DNA from: Paenibacillus ihbetae
GTDB taxonomy: Bacteria > Bacillota > Bacilli > Paenibacillales > Paenibacillaceae
NCBI RefSeq assembly: GCF_002741055.1
Contig: NZ_CP016809.1
Span: 930,001 to 994,000, forward strand
Length of the DNA stretch: 64,000 nucleotides
Reading direction: 5' to 3'
In this document: piece after piece, positions 52,412 to 61,500 of the stretch
Position numbering within the stretch: position 1 is the first letter of the stretch
Layout: each line of letters begins with the position of its first letter
Notes under the pieces: generated by a model
The model's database searches: none
Seen by the model: the letters and a program-made list of their open reading frames with translations, nothing else
Told to the model about the DNA's origin: nothing
Made by a program: the position numbers and the translations under genes

Positions 52412-52903
52412 TTAGGTGTTATATTCATCATTTCCATTCCATTCTTCATCGGACCAATCCATGGTGAGTCGGTGCACTTCCCCCTCGTTCATGTCTACAT
52501 ACAGGAGCCCGGCGCACTCGGGGTACAGCAGCAGGTATGGCATCAGCCGATCCCGGATTCCGGCCCCCGTCCAGTCCACCGGCATCCGTTCACGCGCCAG
52601 CTTGACCATATACAGCTCCCCGTTGCTGCCGGATGCGACGTAATCAATGAATAGCCTGCTGCGGATCGGCTTGTGCCCCGCGTCAAACGACAGATTTACC
52701 TTTACTTTGCCCCCGACGACCTCATATCCTTCCTGTTCGAGCAACCCAATGGCTGGGTGATCCGGAATTCGGTCATTAATCGGGATTCCCGGCAGCAGGT
52801 CAGGCTGCGGTGACATCAGCCAGCGGTTGACCCTGTAGCCGATCAAGAGCACGATAACGATGCCGAGCAGCACCATCAACAATCCATCATAACGCTCATT
52901 CAT
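52412..52903 (-). CDS. Membrane-anchored protein of unknown function
   Basis: 163 aa with one helix at about residues 7-26 ([18 protein letters not shown]) and a soluble domain. The soluble part has [40 protein letters not shown] and [15 protein letters not shown]. The order of an acidic residue, then E-x-Y-M-V-K resembles the core of PD-(D/E)XK nuclease-like folds, but that is weak. It lies between tlyA and argR. I cannot name a family. Confidence 0.65.
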   Translation of the reverse strand: MNERYDGLLMVLLGIVIVLLIGYRVNRWLMSPQPDLLPGIPINDRIPDHPAIGLLEQEGYEVVGGKVKVNLSFDAGHKPIRSRLFIDYVASGSNGELYMVKLARERMPVDWTGAGIRDRLMPYLLLYPECAGLLYVDMNEGEVHRLTMDWSDEEWNGNDEYNT

Positions 52904-52959
52904 CCTCTCACCTCGAATTTGATATTCGCGGATGGGAACATAAATTCCTCTTTTTCAGC

Positions 52960-52987
52960 AAAAGAAACCCATCATTTCGATGAGTTT
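52960..52987 (-). terminator. Intrinsic terminator overlapping the tlyA end
   Basis: Minus-strand AAACTCATC pairs with GATGGGTTT-type arm (GATGATGGGTTTC) and ends in CTTTT. The upstream arm includes the last codons of tlyA. Confidence 0.65.
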
Positions 52988-53838
52988 CCCGTAAATGTAT
53001 GAGCTGCTTGCTTAACAATGCTGTCGATCCATTGATCCAGCTCGGACGAATCCATTCGCTGTACCGGTTCTTCCGTTTCAGCCGCGTCCTCCGGCTCAAG
53101 CCGCCAGTGGGCCAGGAATTCAATATTGCCTTCCCCGCCCGTGATGGGCGAGAAGGTCAGGTTGTTCAGCCTGAATCCGATTTCTTCGGCAAAATGAAGC
53201 ACCTGCGTAAGAACTTCCTTGTGGACCTTCGGATCTCGGACAACGCCGGATTTGCCGACCTTGTCCCGTCCTGCCTCAAACTGCGGCTTGATTAACGCCG
53301 CCACATCTCCGGGTCTGTCCAGAAGCGTCTTGAGCGTCGGCAAAATAATTCGCAGCGATATAAAGGATACATCGATGCTGGCGATATCCGGCCGGGGGCC
53401 CTTGAGATCCTCGGGCGTCATATAGCGGAAATTCGTCCGCTCCATAACGCATACGCGTTCATCATTCCGAAGCGACCAATCAAGCTGATTGTATCCGACA
53501 TCGATCGCATAGACGTAGCTTGCTCCGTGCTGAAGCGCACAATCGGTAAAGCCGCCGGTGGACGAGCCGATATCCAGCATCGTTCTGCCCTTCATATCCA
53601 GACCGAAGTGAGAGATCGCCTTCTCAAGCTTGAGGCCGCCCCGGCTTACATAAGGATGGACAGAGCCCTTAACTTTCAGCTCCGTCGTACGCGGGATTTT
53701 CATGCCGGCTTTCTCGATGCGCTCGGTTCCGGCATAGACCAGACCCGCCATAATGGCGGATTTGGCTTTCTCCCTGCTATCATAAAATCCCTGCTCCACA
53801 AGCAGGACATCAACACGTTCCTTGTGAGATGATTCCAT
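52972..53838 (-). CDS. tlyA: TlyA family rRNA (cytidine-2'-O)-methyltransferase
   Basis: 288-aa methyltransferase/hemolysin-A-like protein (YqxC in B. subtilis). S4 domain at about 1-65 (RVDVLLVEQGFYDSREKAKSAIMAG), then an FtsJ-type Rossmann fold with SAM motif LDIGSSTGGFTDCALQ and a lysine in LIKPQFEAGR. It modifies ribosomal RNA in known family members; the precise sites are inferred. It follows dxs by 20 bases. Confidence 0.92.
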   Translation of the reverse strand: MESSHKERVDVLLVEQGFYDSREKAKSAIMAGLVYAGTERIEKAGMKIPRTTELKVKGSVHPYVSRGGLKLEKAISHFGLDMKGRTMLDIGSSTGGFTDCALQHGASYVYAIDVGYNQLDWSLRNDERVCVMERTNFRYMTPEDLKGPRPDIASIDVSFISLRIILPTLKTLLDRPGDVAALIKPQFEAGRDKVGKSGVVRDPKVHKEVLTQVLHFAEEIGFRLNNLTFSPITGGEGNIEFLAHWRLEPEDAAETEEPVQRMDSSELDQWIDSIVKQAAHTFTGNSSK

Positions 53839-53857
53839 AAAACACTCCTGATGGTTT

Positions 53858-55765
53858 CTAAGACGTAAAACTTCTCTTCCCGAGCGCTGCCGTCCGTGCA
53901 GACTTGAGGCTCCGGATTTCGCTGCATACCGCCTCCAGCGTCAAGCCGACCTCTTCCCGCTGCTCTTGGATGCTGCCGTGCTCAATGAACCGGTCCTCAA
54001 TCCCCATTAACGAAACAACCGCATCATGAATTCCCTGTTCGGCAAAGTACTCCAGCACGCTGCTGCCAAGGCTGCCGGCCTGCGAAGTCTCTTCCAGAAC
54101 GACCATGCTCGTTCCGGATGCCGCCAGCTTCTTCAGCATATCGCCGTCAAGCGGCTTCAGGAAGCGCGCATTCACGACCTCAACGGAAATGCCTTCCCGC
54201 TTCAGCTGATCGGCCGCTTCTTCGGCCAGCTGCACCATCGGACCGGCAGCCAAGATCGCATAGCCTTCGCCGCGGCGGACCGTTTCCCATGTACCGATCG
54301 GGATCGGTACGAGCTCCGGATCTAATGGAACGCCGCGAACATTGTTCCGCGGGTAACGATAGGCGATCGGTCCGTCGTTATAGTCGAGCGCCGTCTTCAT
54401 CATATGGCGAAGCTCATTCTCGTCCTTCGGCATCATAATGACAATGTTCGGAATGTGGCGCATAAAGGCCACATCGTACACCCCTTGGTGGGTTTCGCCG
54501 TCAGCGCCGACAAAGCCCGCACGGTCGATGGCGATCATCACGTTGGCATTGTGGCGGCAGATGTCGTGCACGATCTGGTCGTATGCCCGCTGCATGAAGG
54601 TGGAATAAACCGCAAATACCGGCTTCAAGCCTTCCATGGCCAGCGCGGCGCAAAGCGTCGCCGCATGCTGCTCGGCGATGCCGACGTCAATCATCCGGTC
54701 CGGGAATTTCTTGCCGAACGGAATCAAGCCCGAGCCTCCCGGCATTGCCGGCGTAACGGCGACAATACGCTCATCCTGTTCGCCGAGCTCTACGAGCGTT
54801 TGCCCGAATACTTCCGTATACATCGGATTGCCTACCGCTTTCAACACCTGTCCGGATTCGATCTTGTACGGCGTGATGCCGTGCCATTTATGGGAATCCG
54901 ACTCGGCTGGGCGGTAGCCTTTGCCTTTGGTGGTTACCGCGTGAATCAGCACCGGTCCGTCGACATTGTCGGCCTGCTGCAGCGTGTCGATCAGCTTGCC
55001 CAAATCATGACCGTCCACCGGTCCCAGGTAGGTAAAGCCAAGCTCCTCGAACAGAACGCCGGGAACCATCATATATTTGAGGCTGTCCTTCATTTTCTCC
55101 GCGGTCTTCGCCAGCTTGCCGCCGATCGCCGGAATTTTCTTGAGCAGCATCTCGACCTCGTCCTTCGCCCGTAAATAATAGCGGTCCGAGCGGATCTTGC
55201 TCAAATAGTTATGCATCGCCCCGACATTCGGAGCAATCGACATTTCATTATCGTTCAGGATGACCATCAGCTTCTTTCGCTCATGGCCGATATGATTCAG
55301 GGCCTCAAACGCCATCCCGCCCGTAAGGGCGCCATCGCCGATGAGCGCGATCACCCGGTTGTCGTCGCCTTTCAGATCCCGCGCCATCGCCATGCCCATC
55401 GCTGCCGAGAGGGAAGTGCTGCTATGACCGGCTTCCCAGACGTCATGCTCGCTTTCCGCGCGTTTCACAAAACCGCATAGCCCCTTGTATTTGCGCAAGG
55501 TGTCGAATTTATCCATCCGTCCCGTCAATATTTTATGGACATAGGCTTGATGGCCCACGTCAAAAATCATCTTGTCACGAGGGCTGTCAAAGCAATAGTG
55601 CAAGGCCAGCGTGAGTTCAACCACTCCCAGATTCGGTGCAAGATGACCGCCGGTCACGGACAGCTTTTCAATCAGAAACTGACGGATTTGTACCGCCAGG
55701 TCCTCAAGTTCGTCCACCGACAGGTTTTTCAGTTGGTTGGGATGTTTGATATTTGGAAGCAGCAC
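53858..55765 (-). CDS. dxs: 1-deoxy-D-xylulose-5-phosphate synthase
   Basis: First enzyme of the MEP isoprenoid pathway, 635 aa. TPP motif [15 protein letters not shown] ... [12 protein letters not shown]; transketolase centre [24 protein letters not shown]-terminal binding domain with the [15 protein letters not shown] motif. Follows ispA by 117 bases, and shares its pathway. Confidence 0.97.
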   Translation of the reverse strand: MLLPNIKHPNQLKNLSVDELEDLAVQIRQFLIEKLSVTGGHLAPNLGVVELTLALHYCFDSPRDKMIFDVGHQAYVHKILTGRMDKFDTLRKYKGLCGFVKRAESEHDVWEAGHSSTSLSAAMGMAMARDLKGDDNRVIALIGDGALTGGMAFEALNHIGHERKKLMVILNDNEMSIAPNVGAMHNYLSKIRSDRYYLRAKDEVEMLLKKIPAIGGKLAKTAEKMKDSLKYMMVPGVLFEELGFTYLGPVDGHDLGKLIDTLQQADNVDGPVLIHAVTTKGKGYRPAESDSHKWHGITPYKIESGQVLKAVGNPMYTEVFGQTLVELGEQDERIVAVTPAMPGGSGLIPFGKKFPDRMIDVGIAEQHAATLCAALAMEGLKPVFAVYSTFMQRAYDQIVHDICRHNANVMIAIDRAGFVGADGETHQGVYDVAFMRHIPNIVIMMPKDENELRHMMKTALDYNDGPIAYRYPRNNVRGVPLDPELVPIPIGTWETVRRGEGYAILAAGPMVQLAEEAADQLKREGISVEVVNARFLKPLDGDMLKKLAASGTSMVVLEETSQAGSLGSSVLEYFAEQGIHDAVVSLMGIEDRFIEHGSIQEQREEVGLTLEAVCSEIRSLKSARTAALGKRSFTS

Positions 55766-55882
55766 GAAGAATCTCCCCGCTTTCCTTGATAAAGTAAAGT
55801 TAACGAATACATGAAGGCTGCGCTATCATCAGCCACATAAAGACATTATATCACAAATAACTTGGGTGCAAGTAACCCCGCT

Positions 55883-56788
55883 CTAGTGGTCGCGGGCCAA
55901 CAGGAAGTCCGCAATTTCATGCAGTCTGGACGGGTCCGGAAAATTCCCTTCGGAGATGGCGCTCTTCGCTTCGGCGGTCAGACGCTCAACCTCCCGCTTC
56001 GAGGCCTCCAAGCCGATAAAAAACGGATACGTCACCTTCTCCTGCTTCACGTCACTTTGCGTCCGCTTGCCGAGCTTGGCCTCATCGCCGATCAAATCGA
56101 GGATGTCGTCCTGGATTTGGAAAGCCAGCCCGATGTGCTTGCCGAAGGAGCGCAGCGACGCGATCTGGGCTTCGGAGCAGCCTGCTACCCGTCCACCAGC
56201 CATGAGGGAGAACATGATCAGATCACTCGTTTTATGCAGATGAATATACTCCAGCTGCTCGAGGCTGGTTAATCCCTGCTCACCTTCCATATCGGCCACT
56301 TGGCCGCCAACCATGCCCCGGGGACCGGCATATTCCGCTAGGTCCTCAACAATCGACAGCACCCGATCGGCAGGAATCCCGTGCTTGCGGGAAGACTGCA
56401 CAATGCTGTAGAAAGCATGCGTCAGCAGCGCATCGCCTGCCAGAATCGCCGCTGCTTCACCGAATACTTTATGATTCGTAGGCTTCCCCCGCCGGAAATC
56501 ATCATCGTCCATCGCAGGCAGATCGTCATGGATGAGCGAGTATGTATGCACCATCTCAACGGCGCACGCCACCGGCATAGCCGCTTCTCTGCTCCCGCCG
56601 GCTGCTTCGCAAGCCGCGATGACCAGCAGCGGGCGCAGACGCTTTCCGCCTGCCATTAAGGAATACGTCATCGACCGATGAAGGGTTTCAGGAACTTTCC
56701 ACCCCTCCGGAAAAAGGGCGGCAAGCTCGCTGTCCAGCCTGTCGCAGATGTCATTCATATATTGCTGAAAAGGAAGTCTGTTATTCAC
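55883..56788 (-). CDS. ispA: Geranyl/farnesyl diphosphate synthase
   Basis: 301-aa polyprenyl synthase. First Asp-rich motif DDLPAMDDDD with the two extra residues typical of bacterial FPP synthases, second motif QIQDDILD. The GTG start overlaps the xseB stop by 8 bases; no strong Shine-Dalgarno is visible, so translation is probably coupled. Makes C15 precursors for undecaprenol, quinones and hopanoids. Confidence 0.95.
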   Translation of the reverse strand: MNNRLPFQQYMNDICDRLDSELAALFPEGWKVPETLHRSMTYSLMAGGKRLRPLLVIAACEAAGGSREAAMPVACAVEMVHTYSLIHDDLPAMDDDDFRRGKPTNHKVFGEAAAILAGDALLTHAFYSIVQSSRKHGIPADRVLSIVEDLAEYAGPRGMVGGQVADMEGEQGLTSLEQLEYIHLHKTSDLIMFSLMAGGRVAGCSEAQIASLRSFGKHIGLAFQIQDDILDLIGDEAKLGKRTQSDVKQEKVTYPFFIGLEASKREVERLTAEAKSAISEGNFPDPSRLHEIADFLLARDH

Positions 56789-57050
56789 TCAATTCACCTG
56801 TCTCATCAAGCGCACCGCCAAAGGGCTTCCGCTTGAGTTCCCCGCCTTCTTCGACGATCATCTCGATTTTCTGTTCAACCTGCTCCAGCTTTTGGCTGCA
56901 CATTTGAGACAGCTTCATCCCTTGCTGGAACAAGTCGATCGCCTTCTCCAAAGGGACGTCTCCGTCCTCCAGCTGCTCGACGATCCGTTCAAGCTGTGCC
57001 ATCGCCTCTTCAAAGCTGATCTCCATCAAGTCGTTTGTCTCATTAGCCAC
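56781..57050 (-). CDS. xseB: Exodeoxyribonuclease VII small subunit
   Basis: 89-aa helical subunit of the ExoVII complex. The core motif SFEEAMAQLERIVEQLEDGDVPLEKAIDLFQQGM is typical. I chose GTG at 57050 since AAGGAGG lies 9 bases before it; an ATG at 57059 would abut the site. It overlaps xseA by 8 bases. Confidence 0.93.
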   Translation of the reverse strand: MANETNDLMEISFEEAMAQLERIVEQLEDGDVPLEKAIDLFQQGMKLSQMCSQKLEQVEQKIEMIVEEGGELKRKPFGGALDETGELSE

Positions 57051-58410
57051 GTTCTTCATCCTCCTTCATTCCCCACACTTGACACTGCAGCCGGCCATCA
57101 TTGACCCTCACTTGAACCAAATCGCCGAGCTGCACATCTTCCACTGATTTGATCAGCCTTTGTTCCTGCTCGTCATAAACCAGGCTGTACCCTCGGGACA
57201 TGATCTTAAGCGGGCTGAGCGCGTCCAGATGGCGAATCTCCGTCTGCAGCTGGGACAGCTTCGATCTGCGGATCGATTGCATGGCAAGCATCAGCCGCCG
57301 CTTCGCCTGTTCCTTTCGCACCCCGGCCTGCTCGACCTGGGCGCGCGGATTGAATCTGACCAGTCCCTGATGCAGCGACCGCTGCCGCTGTCGGTAGAAG
57401 GAAAGCTGCGACTTGAGCGTTCCTTGCAGACGGTAGGACAGCATGTCCAAGCGCTCGGCATGCTGAAGCATGTAGCGGCGAGGATGGTTCAGCACGGGCG
57501 AGCGCTGAAGTCTCGCTAGGCGTTCCCGGCTCCGCTGAAGCCGCTGCTGCAGCCCTTGATTGAGCTGCCGTTGGCGCTGCATGATCTGTCCCTTCAGCTC
57601 CGCACGGCTCGGAACCGCAAGCTCGGCTGCCGCTGTCGGCGTTGCTGCCCGCACATCAGCCACAAAATCGGCGATCGTAAAGTCCGTCTCATGGCCGACG
57701 GCCGAGATCACCGGAATCTTCGATTGATGGATCGCCCTGGCGACGATCTCCTCATTGAACGCCCACAGCTCCTCCAACGAGCCTCCGCCCCGGCCGACAA
57801 TAAGCACATCCGCTTCGGCAAGCTCGTTCATCGCACGGATCCCCTTCACAATGGAGGGGGCTGCCGACTTTCCCTGAACCAGGACCGGATACAGCTGAAC
57901 GGTCGCTTGCGGATAGCGTCTCTGGATCGTAGTTATAATATCGCGAACCGCAGCCCCGGTCGGTGAGGTAATGACCCCGATCGTCTTCGGATAGCTCGGC
58001 AGCGGACGTTTAAGCTCCTGGGCAAACAAGCCCTCTTCTTCAAGCCTTGACTTGAGCTGCTCGTACGCGAGATACAGGCTGCCGATTCCGTCCGGCTGCA
58101 TCTGAATGGCGTAAAACTGATATTGACCGTCCCGTTCATAGACGGAGACATTGCCTCTGGCTATCACCCTCGAGCCTTCTCTGGGGATAAACGGCAAACG
58201 CTGATTATGGCTCGCAAACATGATCGCCCGGATTCGGCTGCCTTCATCCTTCAACGTAAAGTACATATGTCCGCTGGAATGATGCGTAAAATTCGAAATT
58301 TCTCCGCGAATCCAGACGTCGGACAGTCTGGAGTCGCCTTCCATTTTCATTCGAATGTATCGGTTCAAATCCTTAACGGACAGGACGCGTCCCGGATCCA
58401 CGGATTTCAT
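57043..58410 (-). CDS. xseA: Exodeoxyribonuclease VII large subunit
   Basis: 455-aa catalytic subunit. The N-terminal OB fold (RGEISNFTHHSSGHMYFTLKDEGS) is followed by the active-site region (VITSPTGAAVRDIITTIQRRYP, VGRGGGSLEELWAFNEE, AVGHETDFTIADFVAD) and a long coiled region about 285-410 where XseB binds. The ATG at 58410 lies one base after the folD stop. Confidence 0.95.
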   Translation of the reverse strand: MKSVDPGRVLSVKDLNRYIRMKMEGDSRLSDVWIRGEISNFTHHSSGHMYFTLKDEGSRIRAIMFASHNQRLPFIPREGSRVIARGNVSVYERDGQYQFYAIQMQPDGIGSLYLAYEQLKSRLEEEGLFAQELKRPLPSYPKTIGVITSPTGAAVRDIITTIQRRYPQATVQLYPVLVQGKSAAPSIVKGIRAMNELAEADVLIVGRGGGSLEELWAFNEEIVARAIHQSKIPVISAVGHETDFTIADFVADVRAATPTAAAELAVPSRAELKGQIMQRQRQLNQGLQQRLQRSRERLARLQRSPVLNHPRRYMLQHAERLDMLSYRLQGTLKSQLSFYRQRQRSLHQGLVRFNPRAQVEQAGVRKEQAKRRLMLAMQSIRRSKLSQLQTEIRHLDALSPLKIMSRGYSLVYDEQEQRLIKSVEDVQLGDLVQVRVNDGRLQCQVWGMKEDEERG

Positions 58411-58411
58411 A

Positions 58412-59272
58412 TTATTCAATGCCGCTCAGCCGTTTGGCGGCCAGCAGCGTATTCTTCATCAGCATCGTGATGGTCATCGGACCGACGCCTCCGGGAACTG
58501 GCGTAATCGGACCCGAAATCGCCTTGACGCTCGCAAAATCGACGTCACCTGCAAGCTTGCCGTTCTCCAGCCGGTTCATTCCGACATCGATCACGACGGC
58601 GCCCGGCTTGACATAGCTGGCGTCAATCATATTCGCCCGACCGATGGCGACGACCAGAATATCGGCCTGCTTCGCGATCTCCCGCATGTTGCTCGTTCTG
58701 GAATGGCACATCGTTACGGTCGCGTTTTCCCGCTGCAGCAGCAGCGAAACCGGCTTGCCTACTATATTGGATCTGCCGATCACGACGGCATGCTTGCCCG
58801 ATATTTCGACGCCTGTCCGTTTAATCAACTCAATGACGCCCGCCGGGGTACATGGCAGCAGGCTGTCGTCCCCGATGACCAGGTTCCCCACATTGACCGG
58901 GTGAAACCCGTCCACATCCTTCTCAACGGCAATCGCATCGATCACCGCTTTCTCTTGAATATGGCCCGGGAGCGGAAGCTGAACGAGAATCCCGTGAATG
59001 GACGATTGCTTATTCAGCTTGTCCACCAGAGCGAGCACCTCGTCCTGGCTGGAATCCGCAGGAAGTCGATGCACCTCGGAATAGAAGCCGAGATCATGGC
59101 ACGCTTTTTCCTTATTTCGGACATAGACATGGGAAGCGGGATCGTCTCCGACCAGCACGACCGCCAGGCCCGGGCGCACGCCCTGCTTCGACAGCTGCTG
59201 CACCTCCAGCGCGATTCCTTCGCGAATTTCTTCGGATATCAGTTTACCATTAATGATCGTTGCTGCTGTCAT
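58412..59272 (-). CDS. folD: Methylenetetrahydrofolate dehydrogenase / cyclohydrolase FolD
   Basis: 286 aa. Motifs: [15 protein letters not shown] (catalytic Lys), [17 protein letters not shown]-type [21 protein letters not shown] for NADP binding and the final [18 protein letters not shown]. Supplies formyl- and methylene-THF. Upstream of xseA with no spare bases. Confidence 0.97.
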   Translation of the reverse strand: MTAATIINGKLISEEIREGIALEVQQLSKQGVRPGLAVVLVGDDPASHVYVRNKEKACHDLGFYSEVHRLPADSSQDEVLALVDKLNKQSSIHGILVQLPLPGHIQEKAVIDAIAVEKDVDGFHPVNVGNLVIGDDSLLPCTPAGVIELIKRTGVEISGKHAVVIGRSNIVGKPVSLLLQRENATVTMCHSRTSNMREIAKQADILVVAIGRANMIDASYVKPGAVVIDVGMNRLENGKLAGDVDFASVKAISGPITPVPGGVGPMTITMLMKNTLLAAKRLSGIE

Positions 59273-59332
59273 CCTAATCTCTCCTCACTATGATTTGAAT
59301 GATCTGACCGCCTGCCATTGTTGGGCGCAGGA

Positions 59333-59791
59333 TTATGATTGATGCAACTTCGCTTTGACTTGATCCAGCTCCTGGATAATGCGGCCTAATACGCCGTTTA
59401 CGAATTTGCCCGATTCCTCGGTACCGAAATGCTTCGATAGCTCGATCGCTTCGTTGACGGCCACCTTGCCGGGCACGTCATCACGGTACCCGAGCTCGTA
59501 TACAGCCAGACGGAGAATCTGGCGATCCACGCGGGAAAGGCGGCTAACCTGCCAGCCCTTTAAGTAATGAGCGAGCAGCTCATCGATCGCTTCCCTTGAG
59601 CCCCATGTTCCGTTGACCAGCTCCAGCACATACTCCTTCATCTGAACCTCGTCGCCGATCACACGCTCCGTCTCATTCTCTTCGGCCGCCTCCGAGAGCA
59701 GCATCGATACAGCCTCCAGGCTGTCGACATCGTTCATTTCCATCTGATACAGGCTTTGAACGGCGATCTCCCTAGCTACACGTCTTTTCAT
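59333..59791 (-). CDS. nusB: Transcription antitermination factor NusB
   Basis: 152-aa all-helical factor needed in rRNA antitermination complexes. Motifs: REIAVQSLYQME near the start, SRVDRQILRLAVYEL, and VAVNEAIELSKHFGTEESGKFVNGVLGRI at the end. Start at 59791 follows AGGAGGAACAAG. Precedes folD by 60 bases. Confidence 0.95.
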   Translation of the reverse strand: MKRRVAREIAVQSLYQMEMNDVDSLEAVSMLLSEAAEENETERVIGDEVQMKEYVLELVNGTWGSREAIDELLAHYLKGWQVSRLSRVDRQILRLAVYELGYRDDVPGKVAVNEAIELSKHFGTEESGKFVNGVLGRIIQELDQVKAKLHQS

Positions 59792-60013
59792 CTTGTTCCT
59801 CCTGTGGACCCTGCCTGAATCCATTTTTCTGATTAGTATTATCAATTTTCCATAAAGTTTTGACCAGGATTTCGCAAAGTTCGATTCCAGCTGCTCCAAG
59901 GGAACGGTTTTATTGACGAACCGAACGGTTTTATTGACGAACCGAACGGTTTCCCTCTATGATATCGCGCACCGAAAGGTCCCTCATTGGAATCCATGGC
60001 ATGATCTTCACAA
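59792..60013. other. nusB upstream spacer with short tandem repeats
   Basis: About 220 bases with no credible gene. It includes a 21-base tandem repeat and TATCAATTTTC-type AT-rich sequence that may hold the nusB promoter, which I cannot define. Confidence 0.5.
59904..59953. repeat. 21-bp tandem repeat
   Basis: Two exact copies of AACGGTTTTATTGACGAACCG (59904-59924 and 59925-59945) and the first 8 bases of a third. Copy number could vary between strains. Confidence 0.9.
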
Positions 60014-60103
60014 TAAAAAAACCTGTGAACCGCTGCTTTCCGCAAAAAAGGCATGATTAACCTGTCCTTTAGCTTTTTTGCCGAAAGAAGCATATCACAG
60101 GGT
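60014..60103 (-). terminator. Long hairpin terminator after DUF2273
   Basis: Arms of about 30 bases, interrupted: CCTGTGA with TCACAGG outside, and TGCTT-CTTTC-GCAAAAAAG with CTTTTTTGC-GAAAGCA inside, with a 22-base loop. A T-run of seven follows on the minus strand. Larger than usual for a terminator. Confidence 0.75.
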
Positions 60104-60337
60104 TCATTTAAACGGCCGCCAACGCTCGGACAACCAGCGCGCCCATTCCTGGAAGTGGAAGATGGAGCCTTGGTTCAAATCCTTGCGCTTGCCAAATATA
60201 TAGCCGATAAAAACCACTAATGCAAAGAACAGCATATCCCAAAAACCGGATAATAGATAAATCAGTCCGCACACAAGTCCGCCGGCGACGCCGACGATCC
60301 GCCCTCTGTGACTCTCCCATATTTCTTTCCAAGGCAT
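60104..60337 (-). CDS. DUF2273 small membrane protein
   Basis: 77 aa with two helices (about residues 12-30 and 35-50) and a polar end. DUF2273 proteins accompany Asp23/AmaP in envelope stress modules of Firmicutes. It follows amaP by 15 bases and closes the module before the long hairpin. Confidence 0.88.
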   Translation of the reverse strand: MPWKEIWESHRGRIVGVAGGLVCGLIYLLSGFWDMLFFALVVFIGYIFGKRKDLNQGSIFHFQEWARWLSERWRPFK

Positions 60338-60352
60338 TTGGGAAATTCACCT

Positions 60353-60892
60353 CTATTCCACGCGGCTCTTGAAGCTAGGCGCCTGAACCACGTTAGCGAT
60401 ATACACGGATACGGACGAGACTGGAATGCCCGTCGTCTCTTCAACGAAATCATGCACCTGCTTCTGCACCTCGGTCGTCAGCGCCGGAATGGATTCCTCA
60501 CCGTCCACCACGGCACGGATAGCAATCTCAAGCCCCGATTGGGATACCTTGATCCGGGACTTCAGGTCCTTCACGCCTCGCACCTTGGACGCTGCCTTCA
60601 GGCACAGATTTTCAATCGTTTCCACCGAAATCTGAATGTCTCCAAACTCCGTGCGCTGATCGATCGAATTCAGCGTGGAGCGGTCGCGCCGTACCGAAAT
60701 GTAAAAGAACCGGATGCTGAGCAGAAACCATACGGCAGCAATGATTATTCCCGCCAGGATGAGCTGCTGCTCCTGGGCAAACGTCAATTGATACGGAACC
60801 GCACCGCTTAACAGGAGGATGGCAATTACAGATATAACACCGATACTTAAGCTGTATATAAACAGCAGAAGTCTGTCCATGATTTTGGCCAC
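60353..60892 (-). CDS. amaP: Asp23 membrane anchor protein AmaP
   Basis: 179 aa with two N-terminal helices (about 5-30 and 45-70) and a C-terminal Asp23/Gls24-like segment (ENLCLKAASKVRGVKDLKSRIKV ... VYIANVVQ). In Staphylococcus aureus AmaP anchors Asp23 at the membrane. A GTG at 60892 gives the family-like start VAKIMDRLLLF; GGGAGG lies 11 bases before it, and an earlier GTG at 60901 is too close to that site. Confidence 0.88.
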   Translation of the reverse strand: MAKIMDRLLLFIYSLSIGVISVIAILLLSGAVPYQLTFAQEQQLILAGIIIAAVWFLLSIRFFYISVRRDRSTLNSIDQRTEFGDIQISVETIENLCLKAASKVRGVKDLKSRIKVSQSGLEIAIRAVVDGEESIPALTTEVQKQVHDFVEETTGIPVSSVSVYIANVVQAPSFKSRVE

Positions 60893-60963
60893 GACCCGCA
60901 CAGCCTCCCTTAAATTAGATTAAACCCTCGACATTGCTGCCGGGGGCTATGAAATGATTCATT

Positions 60964-61380
60964 TTATTTCACGCGCTGCACCAGATCCAGATCGTCGTTC
61001 TTCTCGCTTGTCTTCATGAAATGCACATCATGAATATGTACGTTGACTTCAACGACGGTAAGACCTGTCATATTCTCGATGGACCGCTTCACGTTACGCT
61101 GGATTTCCCCAGCGACTTCCGGAAGACGATGTCCGTACTCGACGATAACGGATACATCAACAGCCGCCTCGCGTTGTCCGACTTCAACCTTGACGCCTTT
61201 GGACAGATTCTTCCGGCCAAGCAGCTCGGCGATGCCGCCGGCAAAGCCGCCGCTCATTCCTGCAACCCCGCGGACTTCTACCGTTGCAAGCCCTGCGATA
61301 ACTTCGATGACTTCGGGCGCAATCTGAATTTCACCGATATCCGTACGTTCAAATTCTGTAGTTGGCAATGTCTCAGCCAT
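60964..61380 (-). CDS. Asp23/Gls24 family envelope stress protein (YqhY-like)
   Basis: 138 aa. The family core is visible: GEIQIAPEVIEVIAGLATVEVRGVAGMSGG and VVEYGHRLPEVAGEIQRNVKRSIENMTGL. The B. subtilis counterpart YqhY is also downstream of accBC, and mutations there are linked to acetyl-CoA carboxylase activity. First gene of the Asp23-AmaP-DUF2273 module; a strong promoter with a palindrome is upstream. Confidence 0.93.
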   Translation of the reverse strand: MAETLPTTEFERTDIGEIQIAPEVIEVIAGLATVEVRGVAGMSGGFAGGIAELLGRKNLSKGVKVEVGQREAAVDVSVIVEYGHRLPEVAGEIQRNVKRSIENMTGLTVVEVNVHIHDVHFMKTSEKNDDLDLVQRVK

Positions 61381-61456
61381 AGTCTCAACACACCTTTCGG
61401 GAATAAGTTTGCGGATGCTCGAGGGACTGCTTGAGGCATGCGCTCTTATTACTCAT

Positions 61457-61496
61457 ACTATACCATTTGGCCAAGTTTATGACAAACTTGGCCAAA
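61457..61496 (-). promoter_or_regulatory. Sigma-A promoter of asp23 with 31-bp palindromic operator
   Basis: Minus-strand TTGTCA, 17 bases, TATAGT, with TGG in front of the -10 (extended -10). A perfect inverted repeat, TTTGGCCAAGTTT - 5 bases - AAACTTGGCCAAA (61466-61496), covers the -35 and spacer. It has no T-run, so it is more likely an operator than a terminator for accC. The cognate regulator is unknown. Confidence 0.75.
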
Positions 61497-61500
61497 CGTT

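Noticed and set aside
58355..59293. Plus-strand frame of 312 codons opposite folD
   Set aside because: Antisense to an intact folD with all motifs; no start site.
59842..60093. 83-codon frame upstream of nusB
   Set aside because: It is built from the tandem repeat and the long hairpin, and has no convincing ribosome binding site.
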